Shown here in pieces: positions 7,261 to 14,494 of a stretch of 14,494 nt of DNA. The position numbers and the translations under genes were made by a program. The stretch is from an uncultured Desulfomonile sp. (GTDB taxonomy: Bacteria > Desulfobacterota > Desulfomonilia > Desulfomonilales > Desulfomonilaceae), in NCBI GenBank assembly GCA_937915285.1, contig CALDNG010000059.1, positions 1 to 14,494 on the forward strand. Reading direction: 5' to 3'. Position 1 is the stretch's first letter. Each line of letters opens with the position of its first letter. Below the pieces are notes generated by a model, which saw only the letters and a list, made by a program, of their open reading frames with translations, ran no database searches and had not been told where the DNA came from.

Positions 7261-9663
7261 TTAGCCCCCAACCACCCTTTCATCCTTTTCTAACCTTACG
7301 ATGGAATCCAGGATCTTCTTGCCCCTTCCACCACGTTTGCCTATTACATCTTTCTGAATTGACAGTCTCGTTTGCTGACCGTTAATAGCCTCAACTTTCA
7401 GTTCATCACCATTGCTCGCCGTTTCCAGGGCTACCAATTGATGATCGTTGTTGAGCTTGATGAGAATTACCCCCTGCGAAACACCGGACATCAGGGGAAC
7501 CTGGTCTACATTGAACAACAACATACGACCATCATCGGATGCGACAGCCAATAGATCCCCGGTAACCGAACTCACGGCCAGAACCTGGTCCGACTCCTGG
7601 AGATTTACCATCTTCCTGCCTATGCGCTTGGTCGACTCTCGAATGGTATCAATGTCAAATCTAAAACCCTTGCCCATCCTCGTGACCAGAATACCGAAGC
7701 GTGGCGCGACTTCTGTAGTTTGAACCACTGTTGATTCAGAATCCTGGCTAGTAAATAGGTCCGGCTGATCTTCATCTTCCTGACCCGAAACATCCTCATC
7801 CCGCCCATCCGGGGATACATCTGATCCCGGAGAATTTTTGACCGCATCTGGAGCTATTAAACCGACCAGGAGTTCTCCATCGGAAAGACTCACAAGAGAA
7901 CTCACCGGTTCGCCAAATCCCGTTGAAGCAGGCACGTCTGCCACCTTTATGACATAGACTTTCCCGAAATTAGAGAACAGGGCCAGTGTCTTGGATGTGT
8001 TGACTCTGACTATGTGAAAAAGTCCGTCTCCCTCGCGAAATTTCAGTGAGCCTATGTCACCTACTTCAAGCTTAATTCTCCGAATCCAGCCATGCCGTGA
8101 AAGGATTACGGTGACATCATCCTGATCGACAAATTCTTCCGGGTTGTATTCCAAGGACAAGGCCTTTTCGCCCTGTATTAGAACTGAACGCCTTTTGTCG
8201 CCGAATTTCTCAATTATTTGGGCGAATTCATTGTCGATTATGTTCCAAAGGCGCTGTGGACTTTGAAGATCTGCAGATATCTCGCTGGCCTCCTTACGTT
8301 TTGCATGAAGTTCATCGAGAACCTTGCCGATCTCCATTCCCACTAATCGATACAGTCGCAATTCGAGAATGGCATCAACCTGCTCATCATCGAGACCGAA
8401 GTAATCTTTGAGTCCGGAAGCCGCTTCCTGACGATTCCTGGCTGAACGTATTATCTGAAGAGCCTTGTCGAGATCGTCAAAGAGTCGCTCGAACCCTTCA
8501 AGGGCATGAATCCTCTTTCTGAGCGCATCCAGCCGGCTCTGTAGCCTGAGAACCGTCTTTTCGTACCTGAAATCAAGAAAGTATTTTATGATCCTCTCAA
8601 GTGAAAGCCTGTCCGGGGCGCCTGAGGGATTGATTGCAATCAGATTGACCGGAAAGTTTATCTGAAGATCTGTGTGCCTGAACAGAAAGGCCATGACCGA
8701 ATCCGGTTTGACGTCGGACCCTCGCAGTTCAAGCGCGATCCGTACATCCTGAGCGCTTTCATCACGGATATCGTAAACATTTCGAAGGCGTTTATCACGT
8801 ATTAGGTTGGCGATCCTCTCGATGAGCCGAGACTTGTTCACTGAATACGGGATGGAGGTGATAATGATGTTCTGCTTGCCCCTGCCCGCGCTTTCCGTGA
8901 TGTAGGACGCTCTGACTCTTATTGCTCCGTGCCCTGTGGAATAGACATTATGAAAACCATCCTCGTCCAGAATGATTTGGGCGCCGGTAGGGAAATCAGG
9001 CCCCTTGATAAACTTTAAAAGCCCTGCAGTGTCGATTTCCGGGTTCTTGATCGCTTCACGGCAAGCTGAAAGGACTTCTTTGAGATTGTGTGGAGGGAAT
9101 GAACAACTCATCCCTACAGCTATTCCCGATGATCCATTGAGTAACAAGTTTGGGACCAATGCAGGGAGCACATCCGGCTCATCTCCCATGGCGTCGTAAG
9201 TGGGTCTGAAGCTCGTGGTTCCCTGGTCAATCTCTTTGAGCAGGAAATTGGCAAAAGGACTCAGGCGTGTTTCGGTGTATCGCATGGCTGCAGGCGCATC
9301 TCCGTCGATGGAGCCGAAATTTCCGGATCCCTGAACCAGTGGATATCGAAGGCTGAAATCCTGCGCCATACGCACAAGGGAATCATAGGCAGCCTGATCT
9401 CCATGGGGATGATACTTTCCGATGACTTCTCCCACTACGGCAGCTGCCTTGCGCATTTTGGCGGCGTCATCCAGCCTCATTCTGTGCATTGCAAACAGAA
9501 TACGCCGATGTACAGGTTTTAAACCGTCCCGAACGTCAGGCAAGGCGCGAGCCACTATGGTGGAAAGCGCATAAGCCAGGTATCGCTTTTCCACTTCCGA
9601 ACTAAGGGAAGTTTCCTTGATACCCGTTTCTTTTGTTACCCCCAATGATTCCAGATTACCCAT
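7261..9663 (-). CDS. parC: DNA topoisomerase IV subunit A (DNA cleavage-rejoining subunit) with an acidic insertion
   Basis: DNA-breaking subunit of topoisomerase IV, partner of the adjacent ParE. Taking the ATG at 9663 gives 800 residues; an in-frame GTG at 9669 adds two but leaves the weak GAGAAAG site too close. The N-terminal winged-helix domain has KPVHRRILFAMHRM, KYHPHGDQAAYDSL and the catalytic tyrosine in AAMRYTETR (Tyr129). The tower and coiled-coil region follows, with LLLNGSSGIAVGMS. The C-terminal DNA-wrapping beta-pinwheel begins near residue 515. The canonical GyrA-box (QRRGGKG) is absent from the first blade, where FREGDGLFH occurs, which favours ParC over GyrA. A box-like KRGGRGKK sits at 776-783 near the very end. 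About 45 acidic, low-complexity residues (609-653) interrupt the pinwheel and contain QPDLF (633-637), a sliding-clamp-binding-like motif. Gln90 occupies the position of the quinolone-contact serine. The gene lies 44 nt after dnaE and abuts parE. Confidence 0.9.
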   Translation of the reverse strand: MGNLESLGVTKETGIKETSLSSEVEKRYLAYALSTIVARALPDVRDGLKPVHRRILFAMHRMRLDDAAKMRKAAAVVGEVIGKYHPHGDQAAYDSLVRMAQDFSLRYPLVQGSGNFGSIDGDAPAAMRYTETRLSPFANFLLKEIDQGTTSFRPTYDAMGDEPDVLPALVPNLLLNGSSGIAVGMSCSFPPHNLKEVLSACREAIKNPEIDTAGLLKFIKGPDFPTGAQIILDEDGFHNVYSTGHGAIRVRASYITESAGRGKQNIIITSIPYSVNKSRLIERIANLIRDKRLRNVYDIRDESAQDVRIALELRGSDVKPDSVMAFLFRHTDLQINFPVNLIAINPSGAPDRLSLERIIKYFLDFRYEKTVLRLQSRLDALRKRIHALEGFERLFDDLDKALQIIRSARNRQEAASGLKDYFGLDDEQVDAILELRLYRLVGMEIGKVLDELHAKRKEASEISADLQSPQRLWNIIDNEFAQIIEKFGDKRRSVLIQGEKALSLEYNPEEFVDQDDVTVILSRHGWIRRIKLEVGDIGSLKFREGDGLFHIVRVNTSKTLALFSNFGKVYVIKVADVPASTGFGEPVSSLVSLSDGELLVGLIAPDAVKNSPGSDVSPDGRDEDVSGQEDEDQPDLFTSQDSESTVVQTTEVAPRFGILVTRMGKGFRFDIDTIRESTKRIGRKMVNLQESDQVLAVSSVTGDLLAVASDDGRMLLFNVDQVPLMSGVSQGVILIKLNNDHQLVALETASNGDELKVEAINGQQTRLSIQKDVIGKRGGRGKKILDSIVRLEKDERVVGG

Positions 9664-9707
9664 AAACACTTTCTCATTTTTTAGTTCAAGTTGAGGTCAG
9701 CCAAACT

Positions 9708-12700
9708 TCAGGCAGTGGCGACAGGCTCATTACCGAACTGGTTTTTTATCTCGCTTGCAAAAGCCTCTGAAGGATCGCATCCTGAGGATCCCAGACTTAT
9801 AATAGTCTCGGACCTGTTTGGAATTGTTACGGAGAGCTTAACCGGCACCTTTCCCCTGTAACGCGAAAGAATGTTCTTCAGGTTCCTGATTTGCGATGAA
9901 TCCGTTCCAAGTGTTGATATCCTGACTGTAACAGACTTGCTGAAATGCCTGGGCGCATCTTTTAGGAGGTGTACTTCCTGGGCCAGTAGTTTTGGCGCAT
10001 CCGGCTCACCCTCTCGCACTCCTGCAAGGATTAGAGGTTCATTACTATTAAGAATATCTCTGGTCAATGCATACAAATCAGAAAAGACAGTCACTTCGAC
10101 GATACCCTCAAGATCCTCAAAGGTCACAAATGCCATCCTGTCACCCTTCTTGGTGTTTATTTCCTTTATTGACTTAACCATACCGGGAAGCCTCACCAGG
10201 GTCGAAGAAGACATGTTGATCAGACGTGATGTACTTGAATTCGTAAACTCCCTGATGATGGATTCGAAGTTCATAAGGGGATGACCGGTGACATAAAAAC
10301 CGATGAGGTCTTTTTCGAATGAAAGCTTGAGGAGATCGTCCCACTCAGGCAGTGGCGCAATTGGCGGATCGGTCAGATCGCTTGAGGATCCTACGACACA
10401 TTCTGTTGAGAATAGATTGAACTGGCCTTCGCTCTGTTCTCGCTGAAAACTTGCGGCCTGATCCAGTATTGAATCAATGGATTCCAACATTGATCTCCTG
10501 TTGGGACCCATCCCGTCGAAGGCGCCGCATTTTATGAGACTCTCTATAACCTTCTTGTTAACTTTCCTGAGATCAACCCTCCTGGCAAAATCATACATTC
10601 CACAGAAAGGGCCTCCCTCCCTGCGAGCTTCAAGGATTGAATTAACCGCGTTCTCTCCAACATTTTTGACCGCTCCAAGACCAAACACGATCTTTGAATT
10701 GTAAACATGAAAGTTCTCAAAAGAATCATTCACATGTGGAGGCAGGATCTGTATCCCCATGTTCCTGCATTCTGAAATATAAGTGGTTATCTTATCGGGA
10801 TTCCCGGTTTCACAGGTTAGCTGGGCCGCCATAAATTCGGATGGGAAATGAGCTTTCAGGTAAGCCGTCTGATAGGTAATCATAGCGTAAGCTGCCGAAT
10901 GTGACTTGTTAAATCCATAACCGGCGAATTTTTCCATCAGGTCGAATATGTATGCGGCCTTTTCGGGATCAATCCTGTTTTTTGCAGCTCCCTTCTCAAA
11001 CCTCGATTTCTGCTCAGCCATTTCAGCGGCTTTTTTCTTACCCATGGCGCGTCTCAAAAGATCCGCTTCGCCCAGGGAATAATCCGCCAGCTCCTTGGCT
11101 ATACTCATGACCTGTTCTTGATAGACGATTACACCATAGGTTTCCTTCAGGATGGATTCGAGTTGTTCCAGCGGATACTCGATCGGAGTGCGGCCATGTT
11201 TACGGTTTATGAAATCATCTACCATGCCTGATTCCAGTGGACCGGGCCTGTACAAAGCGAGAATGGCTATGAGATCCTCGAAAACAGAAGGCCTGAATTT
11301 TGTCAAAACCTCTCGCATTCCCGAAGATTCAAGCTGGAAAATGGCCAGGGTGTCTCCCCTGGAAAGCATCTCAAAAGTTGTGGTGTCGTCGTAAGGGATT
11401 GTATTGATGTCAAAATCGTGCTGTTGGGTCTCACGAATGAGTTTTATAGCCCTGTCCAGAACAGTGAGGGTTTTCAATCCAAGAAAGTCAAACTTTACCA
11501 GGCCGATCTTTTCAACCCAGGTCATGTCGAACTGAGTCAGCGTTTCGTCATTTTGCCCCTTGTAAAGCGGCAATCTCTCAACAAGAGGTTTATCCGAAAT
11601 GACTACTCCTGCAGCGTGAGTCGAGGCGTGCCGTGTGATCCCCTCAAGAGACTTTGCTGTGAGGATAAGATCTTTGACCTCGGACGAGTTGTCCATCATT
11701 TCCTTGAGTCTTGGTTCATCCTTCGTGGCCTTTTCCAGAGTCATCTTCAAGGCGTCCGGTATCAGTTTGGCTATCTGGTCCGCATCGGCATAGGGGAACC
11801 CGAGAACCCGAGCCACATCCCGCACTACCGCTTTGGCCTGCATACGGCCGAATGTGATGATCTGGGCCACACAATCCTTTCCATATTTCCCGGACACATA
11901 CTCGATGACACGGTCTCTACCCTGGGTACAGAAATCCACATCAATATCAGGCATGCTCTTGCGTTCAGGATTGAGAAAACGCTCAAAGAGAAGGTTGTAT
12001 TTTATTGGATCAATATCTGTTATTCCCAGACAATATGCGGCAAGTGAACCTGCGGCAGATCCTCTCCCCGGGCCAACCGGGATGTCATGGCTCTTGGCGT
12101 ACTTGATGAAATCCGCCACTATCAGAAAATACCCGGAGAATCCCATATCCTGTATCAATTTTATTTCAGTGGATAGCCTGTTCCTGTAGTCATCAAGCCT
12201 TTTTTCGGTCATGGCGCCAAGGCCCACAAGTTTGCCTACCCTTTGTTCGAATCCTGCCTTCGTGTCAGATTCAAACCTTTCCCTAAGGGTTTCGCCGGTC
12301 CCCAAGTCAAACCTCGGCATGTGAACCTGTCCAAATTCCAACAGAAGACCGCATCGCTCGGAAATTTCAAGGGTATTCCTTATTGCCTGGGGATAATTCC
12401 TGAAGTCGTATGCCATTATCTCCGGTGACTTGACGTAAAACTGCTCTGAACTGAATGACATCCTGTTGACATCCTCAAGCTTTTTGCCTGTCTGGATGCA
12501 CAAAAGGATCTCATGAGCACGGTGATCGCGCTGATCGAGGTAATGGCAGTCATTGGTGGCCACGATCCCAACTTGGAGTTTGTCCGCGAACTCTATGAGT
12601 TTTTGATTGACCTTCCGTTGTTCATCGATACCGTTTTCCTGAAGCTCAAGATAATACCGATCAGAACCGAAAACCTCCTTATGCCATGCTGCAGCTCTGA

Positions 12701-13175
12701 AGGCCCCATCATCATCACCGCGGACTATCCTGTCCGCCACCTCTCCTTTCAGACAGGCGCTTAAACAAATCAACCCCTCGTTGTGTTTCTCAATTAGTTC
12801 CCTGTCCACGCGTGGCTTGTAATAAAACCCCTCCTGAAAACCAAGTGTAACCAGTTTACACAGGTTCTTGTAGCCCTTATAATTTTCACACAATAATATT
12901 AGATGATTAGCACGCGAGTCACCATTCTTGCCGCCCCTGTCATGCCTTGAGCCAGGCGCAACATAAACCTCACACCCAACGATAGGTTTCAATCCACTCG
13001 ACTGGACACTCGTATAAAACTCCATAGCCCCAAACAAAACACCGTGATCGGTCATTGCAACCGCCGGCATTTTGAATTCCTTGGCCTTGGAAATCAAATC
13101 CGGAATTTTTATCGCGCCATCCAGCAACGAATACTGCGTATGCAAATGAAGATGAACAAATTCAGCAGCGCCCAT
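9708..13175 (-). CDS. dnaE: DNA polymerase III alpha subunit (replicative polymerase)
   Basis: Catalytic subunit of the replicative DNA polymerase. The ATG at 13175 is chosen because AGGAG (13185-13181) lies 5 nt upstream and the protein then begins MGAAEFVHLHLHTQYSLLDG, aligning with other DnaE N-termini. A longer frame from 13232 would add 19 residues but has no ribosome site. The resulting 1155 residues match the E. coli type (1160). Order: PHP domain (HLHLH near residues 8-12, TDHG 42-45, GCEVYVA, ATNDCHYLD); polymerase core with GPGRGSAAGS, the catalytic aspartates Asp410 and Asp412 in PDIDVDF and Asp563 in VKFDFLGLKTL; GYGFNKSHSAAYAMITYQTA; the clamp-binding peptide QFNLF at 918-922, where E. 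coli has QADMF at 920-924; then an OB-fold (GDRMAFVTFEDLEG) and C-terminal tau-binding region. It is the first gene of a dnaE-parC-parE series. Confidence 0.97.
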   Translation of the reverse strand: MGAAEFVHLHLHTQYSLLDGAIKIPDLISKAKEFKMPAVAMTDHGVLFGAMEFYTSVQSSGLKPIVGCEVYVAPGSRHDRGGKNGDSRANHLILLCENYKGYKNLCKLVTLGFQEGFYYKPRVDRELIEKHNEGLICLSACLKGEVADRIVRGDDDGAFRAAAWHKEVFGSDRYYLELQENGIDEQRKVNQKLIEFADKLQVGIVATNDCHYLDQRDHRAHEILLCIQTGKKLEDVNRMSFSSEQFYVKSPEIMAYDFRNYPQAIRNTLEISERCGLLLEFGQVHMPRFDLGTGETLRERFESDTKAGFEQRVGKLVGLGAMTEKRLDDYRNRLSTEIKLIQDMGFSGYFLIVADFIKYAKSHDIPVGPGRGSAAGSLAAYCLGITDIDPIKYNLLFERFLNPERKSMPDIDVDFCTQGRDRVIEYVSGKYGKDCVAQIITFGRMQAKAVVRDVARVLGFPYADADQIAKLIPDALKMTLEKATKDEPRLKEMMDNSSEVKDLILTAKSLEGITRHASTHAAGVVISDKPLVERLPLYKGQNDETLTQFDMTWVEKIGLVKFDFLGLKTLTVLDRAIKLIRETQQHDFDINTIPYDDTTTFEMLSRGDTLAIFQLESSGMREVLTKFRPSVFEDLIAILALYRPGPLESGMVDDFINRKHGRTPIEYPLEQLESILKETYGVIVYQEQVMSIAKELADYSLGEADLLRRAMGKKKAAEMAEQKSRFEKGAAKNRIDPEKAAYIFDLMEKFAGYGFNKSHSAAYAMITYQTAYLKAHFPSEFMAAQLTCETGNPDKITTYISECRNMGIQILPPHVNDSFENFHVYNSKIVFGLGAVKNVGENAVNSILEARREGGPFCGMYDFARRVDLRKVNKKVIESLIKCGAFDGMGPNRRSMLESIDSILDQAASFQREQSEGQFNLFSTECVVGSSSDLTDPPIAPLPEWDDLLKLSFEKDLIGFYVTGHPLMNFESIIREFTNSSTSRLINMSSSTLVRLPGMVKSIKEINTKKGDRMAFVTFEDLEGIVEVTVFSDLYALTRDILNSNEPLILAGVREGEPDAPKLLAQEVHLLKDAPRHFSKSVTVRISTLGTDSSQIRNLKNILSRYRGKVPVKLSVTIPNRSETIISLGSSGCDPSEAFASEIKNQFGNEPVATA

Positions 13176-13180
13176 TCCAG

Positions 13181-13185
13181 CTCCT
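13181..13185 (-). promoter_or_regulatory. Shine-Dalgarno that decides the dnaE start
   Basis: AGGAG on the minus strand, 5 nt before the ATG at 13175. No comparable site precedes the upstream in-frame ATG at 13232, so translation most likely starts at 13175. Confidence 0.75.
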
Positions 13186-13349
13186 AATGGTTTGTCCTGA
13201 GTGATAGGTATGGCTTTTAGGCCGCTAAACATACCATTGAGACATTAGTCATTCAATCTGTTTTAGGAAACCTGGACTGATTTTGGTTCGCCAACCGGCT
13301 AAAGAACTCGCCAGGGCAGCCAGGCATTTCAAGACTTTATCTATTATTT

Positions 13350-13403
13350 TATTAGAATAATCGTTATGATATTGACATTAGTTAATTCATTATATTAGAA
13401 TAA
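13350..13403. repeat. Pair of 11-bp direct repeats, TATTAGAATAA
   Basis: Identical TATTAGAATAA copies at 13350-13360 and 13393-13403, 43 bp apart start to start (about four helical turns). The second copy overlaps the candidate mlaE -10 box, so the pair could be regulator binding sites on one DNA face. In such AT-rich DNA, chance repetition is also possible. Confidence 0.4.
13372..13401 (+). promoter_or_regulatory. Candidate sigma70-type promoter for mlaE-mlaF
   Basis: A perfect TTGACA (13372-13377), an 18-nt spacer and TAGAAT (13396-13401, 5 of 6). The predicted start near 13408 gives a leader of about 165 nt that includes the inverted repeats before mlaE. Motif evidence only. Confidence 0.5.
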
Positions 13404-13442
13404 GCGCATTATTGGTCTATAAAGAGGCATTGGCAATAATTT

Positions 13443-13503
13443 ATAACAACCAGAAGGTGTAAGCTTATCTGATCATTAGACAGCAGCGGACCTTGGTTGT
13501 TAT
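13443..13503 (+). repeat. Inverted repeat / leader stem-loop upstream of mlaE
   Basis: Arms ATAACAACC (13443-13451) and GGTTGTTAT (13495-13503) are perfectly complementary over 9 bp. After a 2-nt bulge, AAGG (13454-13457) pairs with CCTT (13491-13494), leaving a 33-nt loop. A diverged second copy of the right arm (ACCTTAGTTATTAATGA, 13532-13548) lies 42 bp downstream. It sits in the predicted mlaE leader and is a plausible RNA structure or operator; no known riboswitch is recognised. Confidence 0.45.
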
Positions 13504-13573
13504 GGACACCATCTTAATCAGACGGATTACAACCTTAGTTATTAATGAGAGTTAAAGATAAAGGTTCAAGCAC

Positions 13574-14359
13574 GTGATTTTTGACGGTCGAACAGGTCTT
13601 TATGAATACGTTATTCGCATTGCGAGCGCCTTTCTGCGACAACTCGGCGGCGCGGTGATAATGACGGGTTTGGCCTTGCAGAAATTCTTTCTGCCTCCTT
13701 ACAGGGTGAAAGAATTCCTTAGGCAACTGGATTTCATAGGGACTCAATCGACATTCCTGATCGTGACCACCGGGGCTTTCACTGGAATGGTAACAGCCTT
13801 GCAAGGTTACAACGCCATGCACCGTTATGGCGCGGAGACGCTTGTTGGGGCAACGGTTGCGCTGAGTCTTGCCCGTGAACTCGGTCCTGTTTTGAGCGCA
13901 CTGATGGTGACCGGTCGTGTGGGATCGGCGATGACGGCCGAATTGGGCGCCATGCGCAACACTCAGCAGATAGACGCTCTATCGAGTATGGCTGTTGATC
14001 CGATACATTTTCTGGTTACACCACGGATAGCCGCATCAATACTTACGCTGCCCTTTCTTGCCAGTATTTATAGTTTCTCAGGAATGGTAGGGGCTTACAT
14101 TGTTTCAGTGAAGTATCTTGACATAGATCAGGGCGCTTTCATGTCAGGTATTCGTAGCTATGTAGATGTCAGTGATGTCACACACGGGCTGGCCAAGGCG
14201 GTTATTTTTGGCCTGATCATATCCATGGTGGCCTGTTACAAAGGTTTTTACGCTACCGGAGGATCAAGGGGGGTTGGTATAGCCACGACCAAGGCTGTGG
14301 TCATATCTTCCATTCTGATACTCGTCGGTGATTACGTGATGACGTCCGTAATGTTTTAG
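13574..14359 (+). CDS. mlaE: MlaE-family permease of a phospholipid-transport ABC system
   Basis: Inner-membrane permease of the MlaFEDB-type transporter that moves phospholipid between inner and outer membranes and maintains outer-membrane asymmetry. The 261 residues match the family (E. coli 260). The hallmark block is present: FTGMVTALQGYNAMHRYGAE, then ARELGPVLSALMVTGRVGSA with MTAELGAMRNTQQIDAL, and MAVDPIHFLVTPR, the conserved cytoplasmic coupling-helix segment. About five hydrophobic segments can be picked out, including SILTLPFLASIYSFSGMVGA and AVIFGLIISMVACY, and a last one near the C-terminus. The start is GTG (13574), because an in-frame TAA at 13559-13561 excludes anything earlier. 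The ribosome site is weak (AAAGG about 9 nt upstream) and lies in a possible hairpin arm. The gene stops 27 nt before mlaF, a typical two-gene arrangement, with mlaD expected beyond the window. Confidence 0.93.
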   Translation: MIFDGRTGLYEYVIRIASAFLRQLGGAVIMTGLALQKFFLPPYRVKEFLRQLDFIGTQSTFLIVTTGAFTGMVTALQGYNAMHRYGAETLVGATVALSLARELGPVLSALMVTGRVGSAMTAELGAMRNTQQIDALSSMAVDPIHFLVTPRIAASILTLPFLASIYSFSGMVGAYIVSVKYLDIDQGAFMSGIRSYVDVSDVTHGLAKAVIFGLIISMVACYKGFYATGGSRGVGIATTKAVVISSILILVGDYVMTSVMF

Positions 14360-14386
14360 TTTTTGGACATAAGGCATTGTTTTCAG

Positions 14387-14494
14387 ATGATAGTAGTGGA
14401 TCAGATCACCAAGAGTTTCAATGACCAGAAGGTCCTTAACGGGGTTTGTTTAGAGATCAAATCAGGTAGCGTATCCAGTCTTATGGGGCGTTCC
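14387..14494 (+). CDS. mlaF: MlaF-like ABC transporter ATP-binding protein, N-terminal fragment at window edge
   Basis: Only the first 36 codons are visible. They read MIVVDQITKSFNDQKVLNGV and on to SSLMGRS at the window end. This is the standard start of an ABC ATPase: a first beta strand, an aromatic A-loop position around Phe11, the strand before the Walker A motif, and MGRS at the point where the P-loop (usually G-x-S-G-x-G-K) begins. Placement 27 nt after mlaE identifies it as the partner ATPase that powers phospholipid transport. No strong ribosome site is visible before the ATG; AAGG lies about 12 nt upstream. An in-frame GTG nine bases later (14396) is a less likely start. Confidence 0.82.
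   Translation, partial: MIVVDQITKSFNDQKVLNGVCLEIKSGSVSSLMGRS

Larger units (their letters stand above)
13176..13573. other. AT-rich divergent intergenic region between dnaE and mlaE
   Basis: About 400 bp without a supported gene. It holds a good plus-strand promoter, two copies of an 11-bp direct repeat (13350-13360 and 13393-13403), a short ATTATT/AATAAT inverted repeat (13343-13348 and 13356-13361), a long inverted repeat at 13443-13503, and a 6-bp inverted repeat (13531-13536 with 13561-13566) that covers the weak mlaE ribosome site. On the minus strand a perfect TATAAT occurs at 13394-13389 but has no good -35, so the dnaE promoter is not located with confidence. Confidence 0.6.

Noticed and set aside
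11418..12047. 209-codon plus-strand frame opposite dnaE
   Set aside because: It lies wholly within the strongly conserved dnaE polymerase core on the other strand; no ribosome site or domain.
13176..13232. N-terminal extension of DnaE from the ATG at 13232
   Set aside because: No ribosome site upstream, and the extra 19 residues are unlike DnaE N-termini; AGGAG sits correctly before the ATG at 13175.
1..14494. tRNA, rRNA, CRISPR, insertion sequences, phage or toxin-antitoxin genes
   Set aside because: None seen on either strand; all longer frames not listed are shadows of the annotated genes.

Overview
This window looks like a chromosomal segment of a sulfate-reducing member of the Desulfobacterota (former Deltaproteobacteria). 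The evidence is a dissimilatory adenylylsulfate reductase pair (aprB-aprA) alongside ordinary Gram-negative genes (dnaE, topoisomerase IV, mlaE-mlaF). No genus can be named from the sequence alone. There are no tRNA, rRNA, CRISPR, IS or phage genes, and the window reads as core chromosome.

Layout. (1) 1-1707, minus strand: aprB then aprA, with aprA running off the left edge; together they reduce APS to sulfite and AMP. (2) 1708-2220: a divergent intergenic region with a candidate promoter on each strand, a long inverted repeat and a compact hairpin just before aprB. (3) 2221-5295, plus strand: three tightly packed genes of unknown function. These encode a SEC-C/TPR protein, a YkgJ-type cysteine-cluster protein, and an exported HEAT-repeat protein whose frame is interrupted by one TGA at codon 53. 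(4) 5296-5355: a short convergent gap. (5) 5356-13175, minus strand: dnaE (Pol III alpha), parC and parE, transcribed in that order with almost no spacing, which puts the replicative polymerase and the decatenating topoisomerase under shared control. (6) 13176-13573: an AT-rich divergent region with a good plus-strand promoter and a structured leader. (7) 13574-14494, plus strand: mlaE, then the start of mlaF, for an outer-membrane lipid-transport ABC system.

The most unusual points are: the single in-frame TGA in an otherwise clean HEAT-repeat gene; a consensus-like sliding-clamp-binding pentapeptide (QPDLF) in an acidic, probably disordered insertion of ParC; the uncharacterised SEC-C/TPR-YkgJ-HEAT cluster; and the repeat-rich leader of the mla genes. 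The window does not contain an obvious complete new defence or mobile system.
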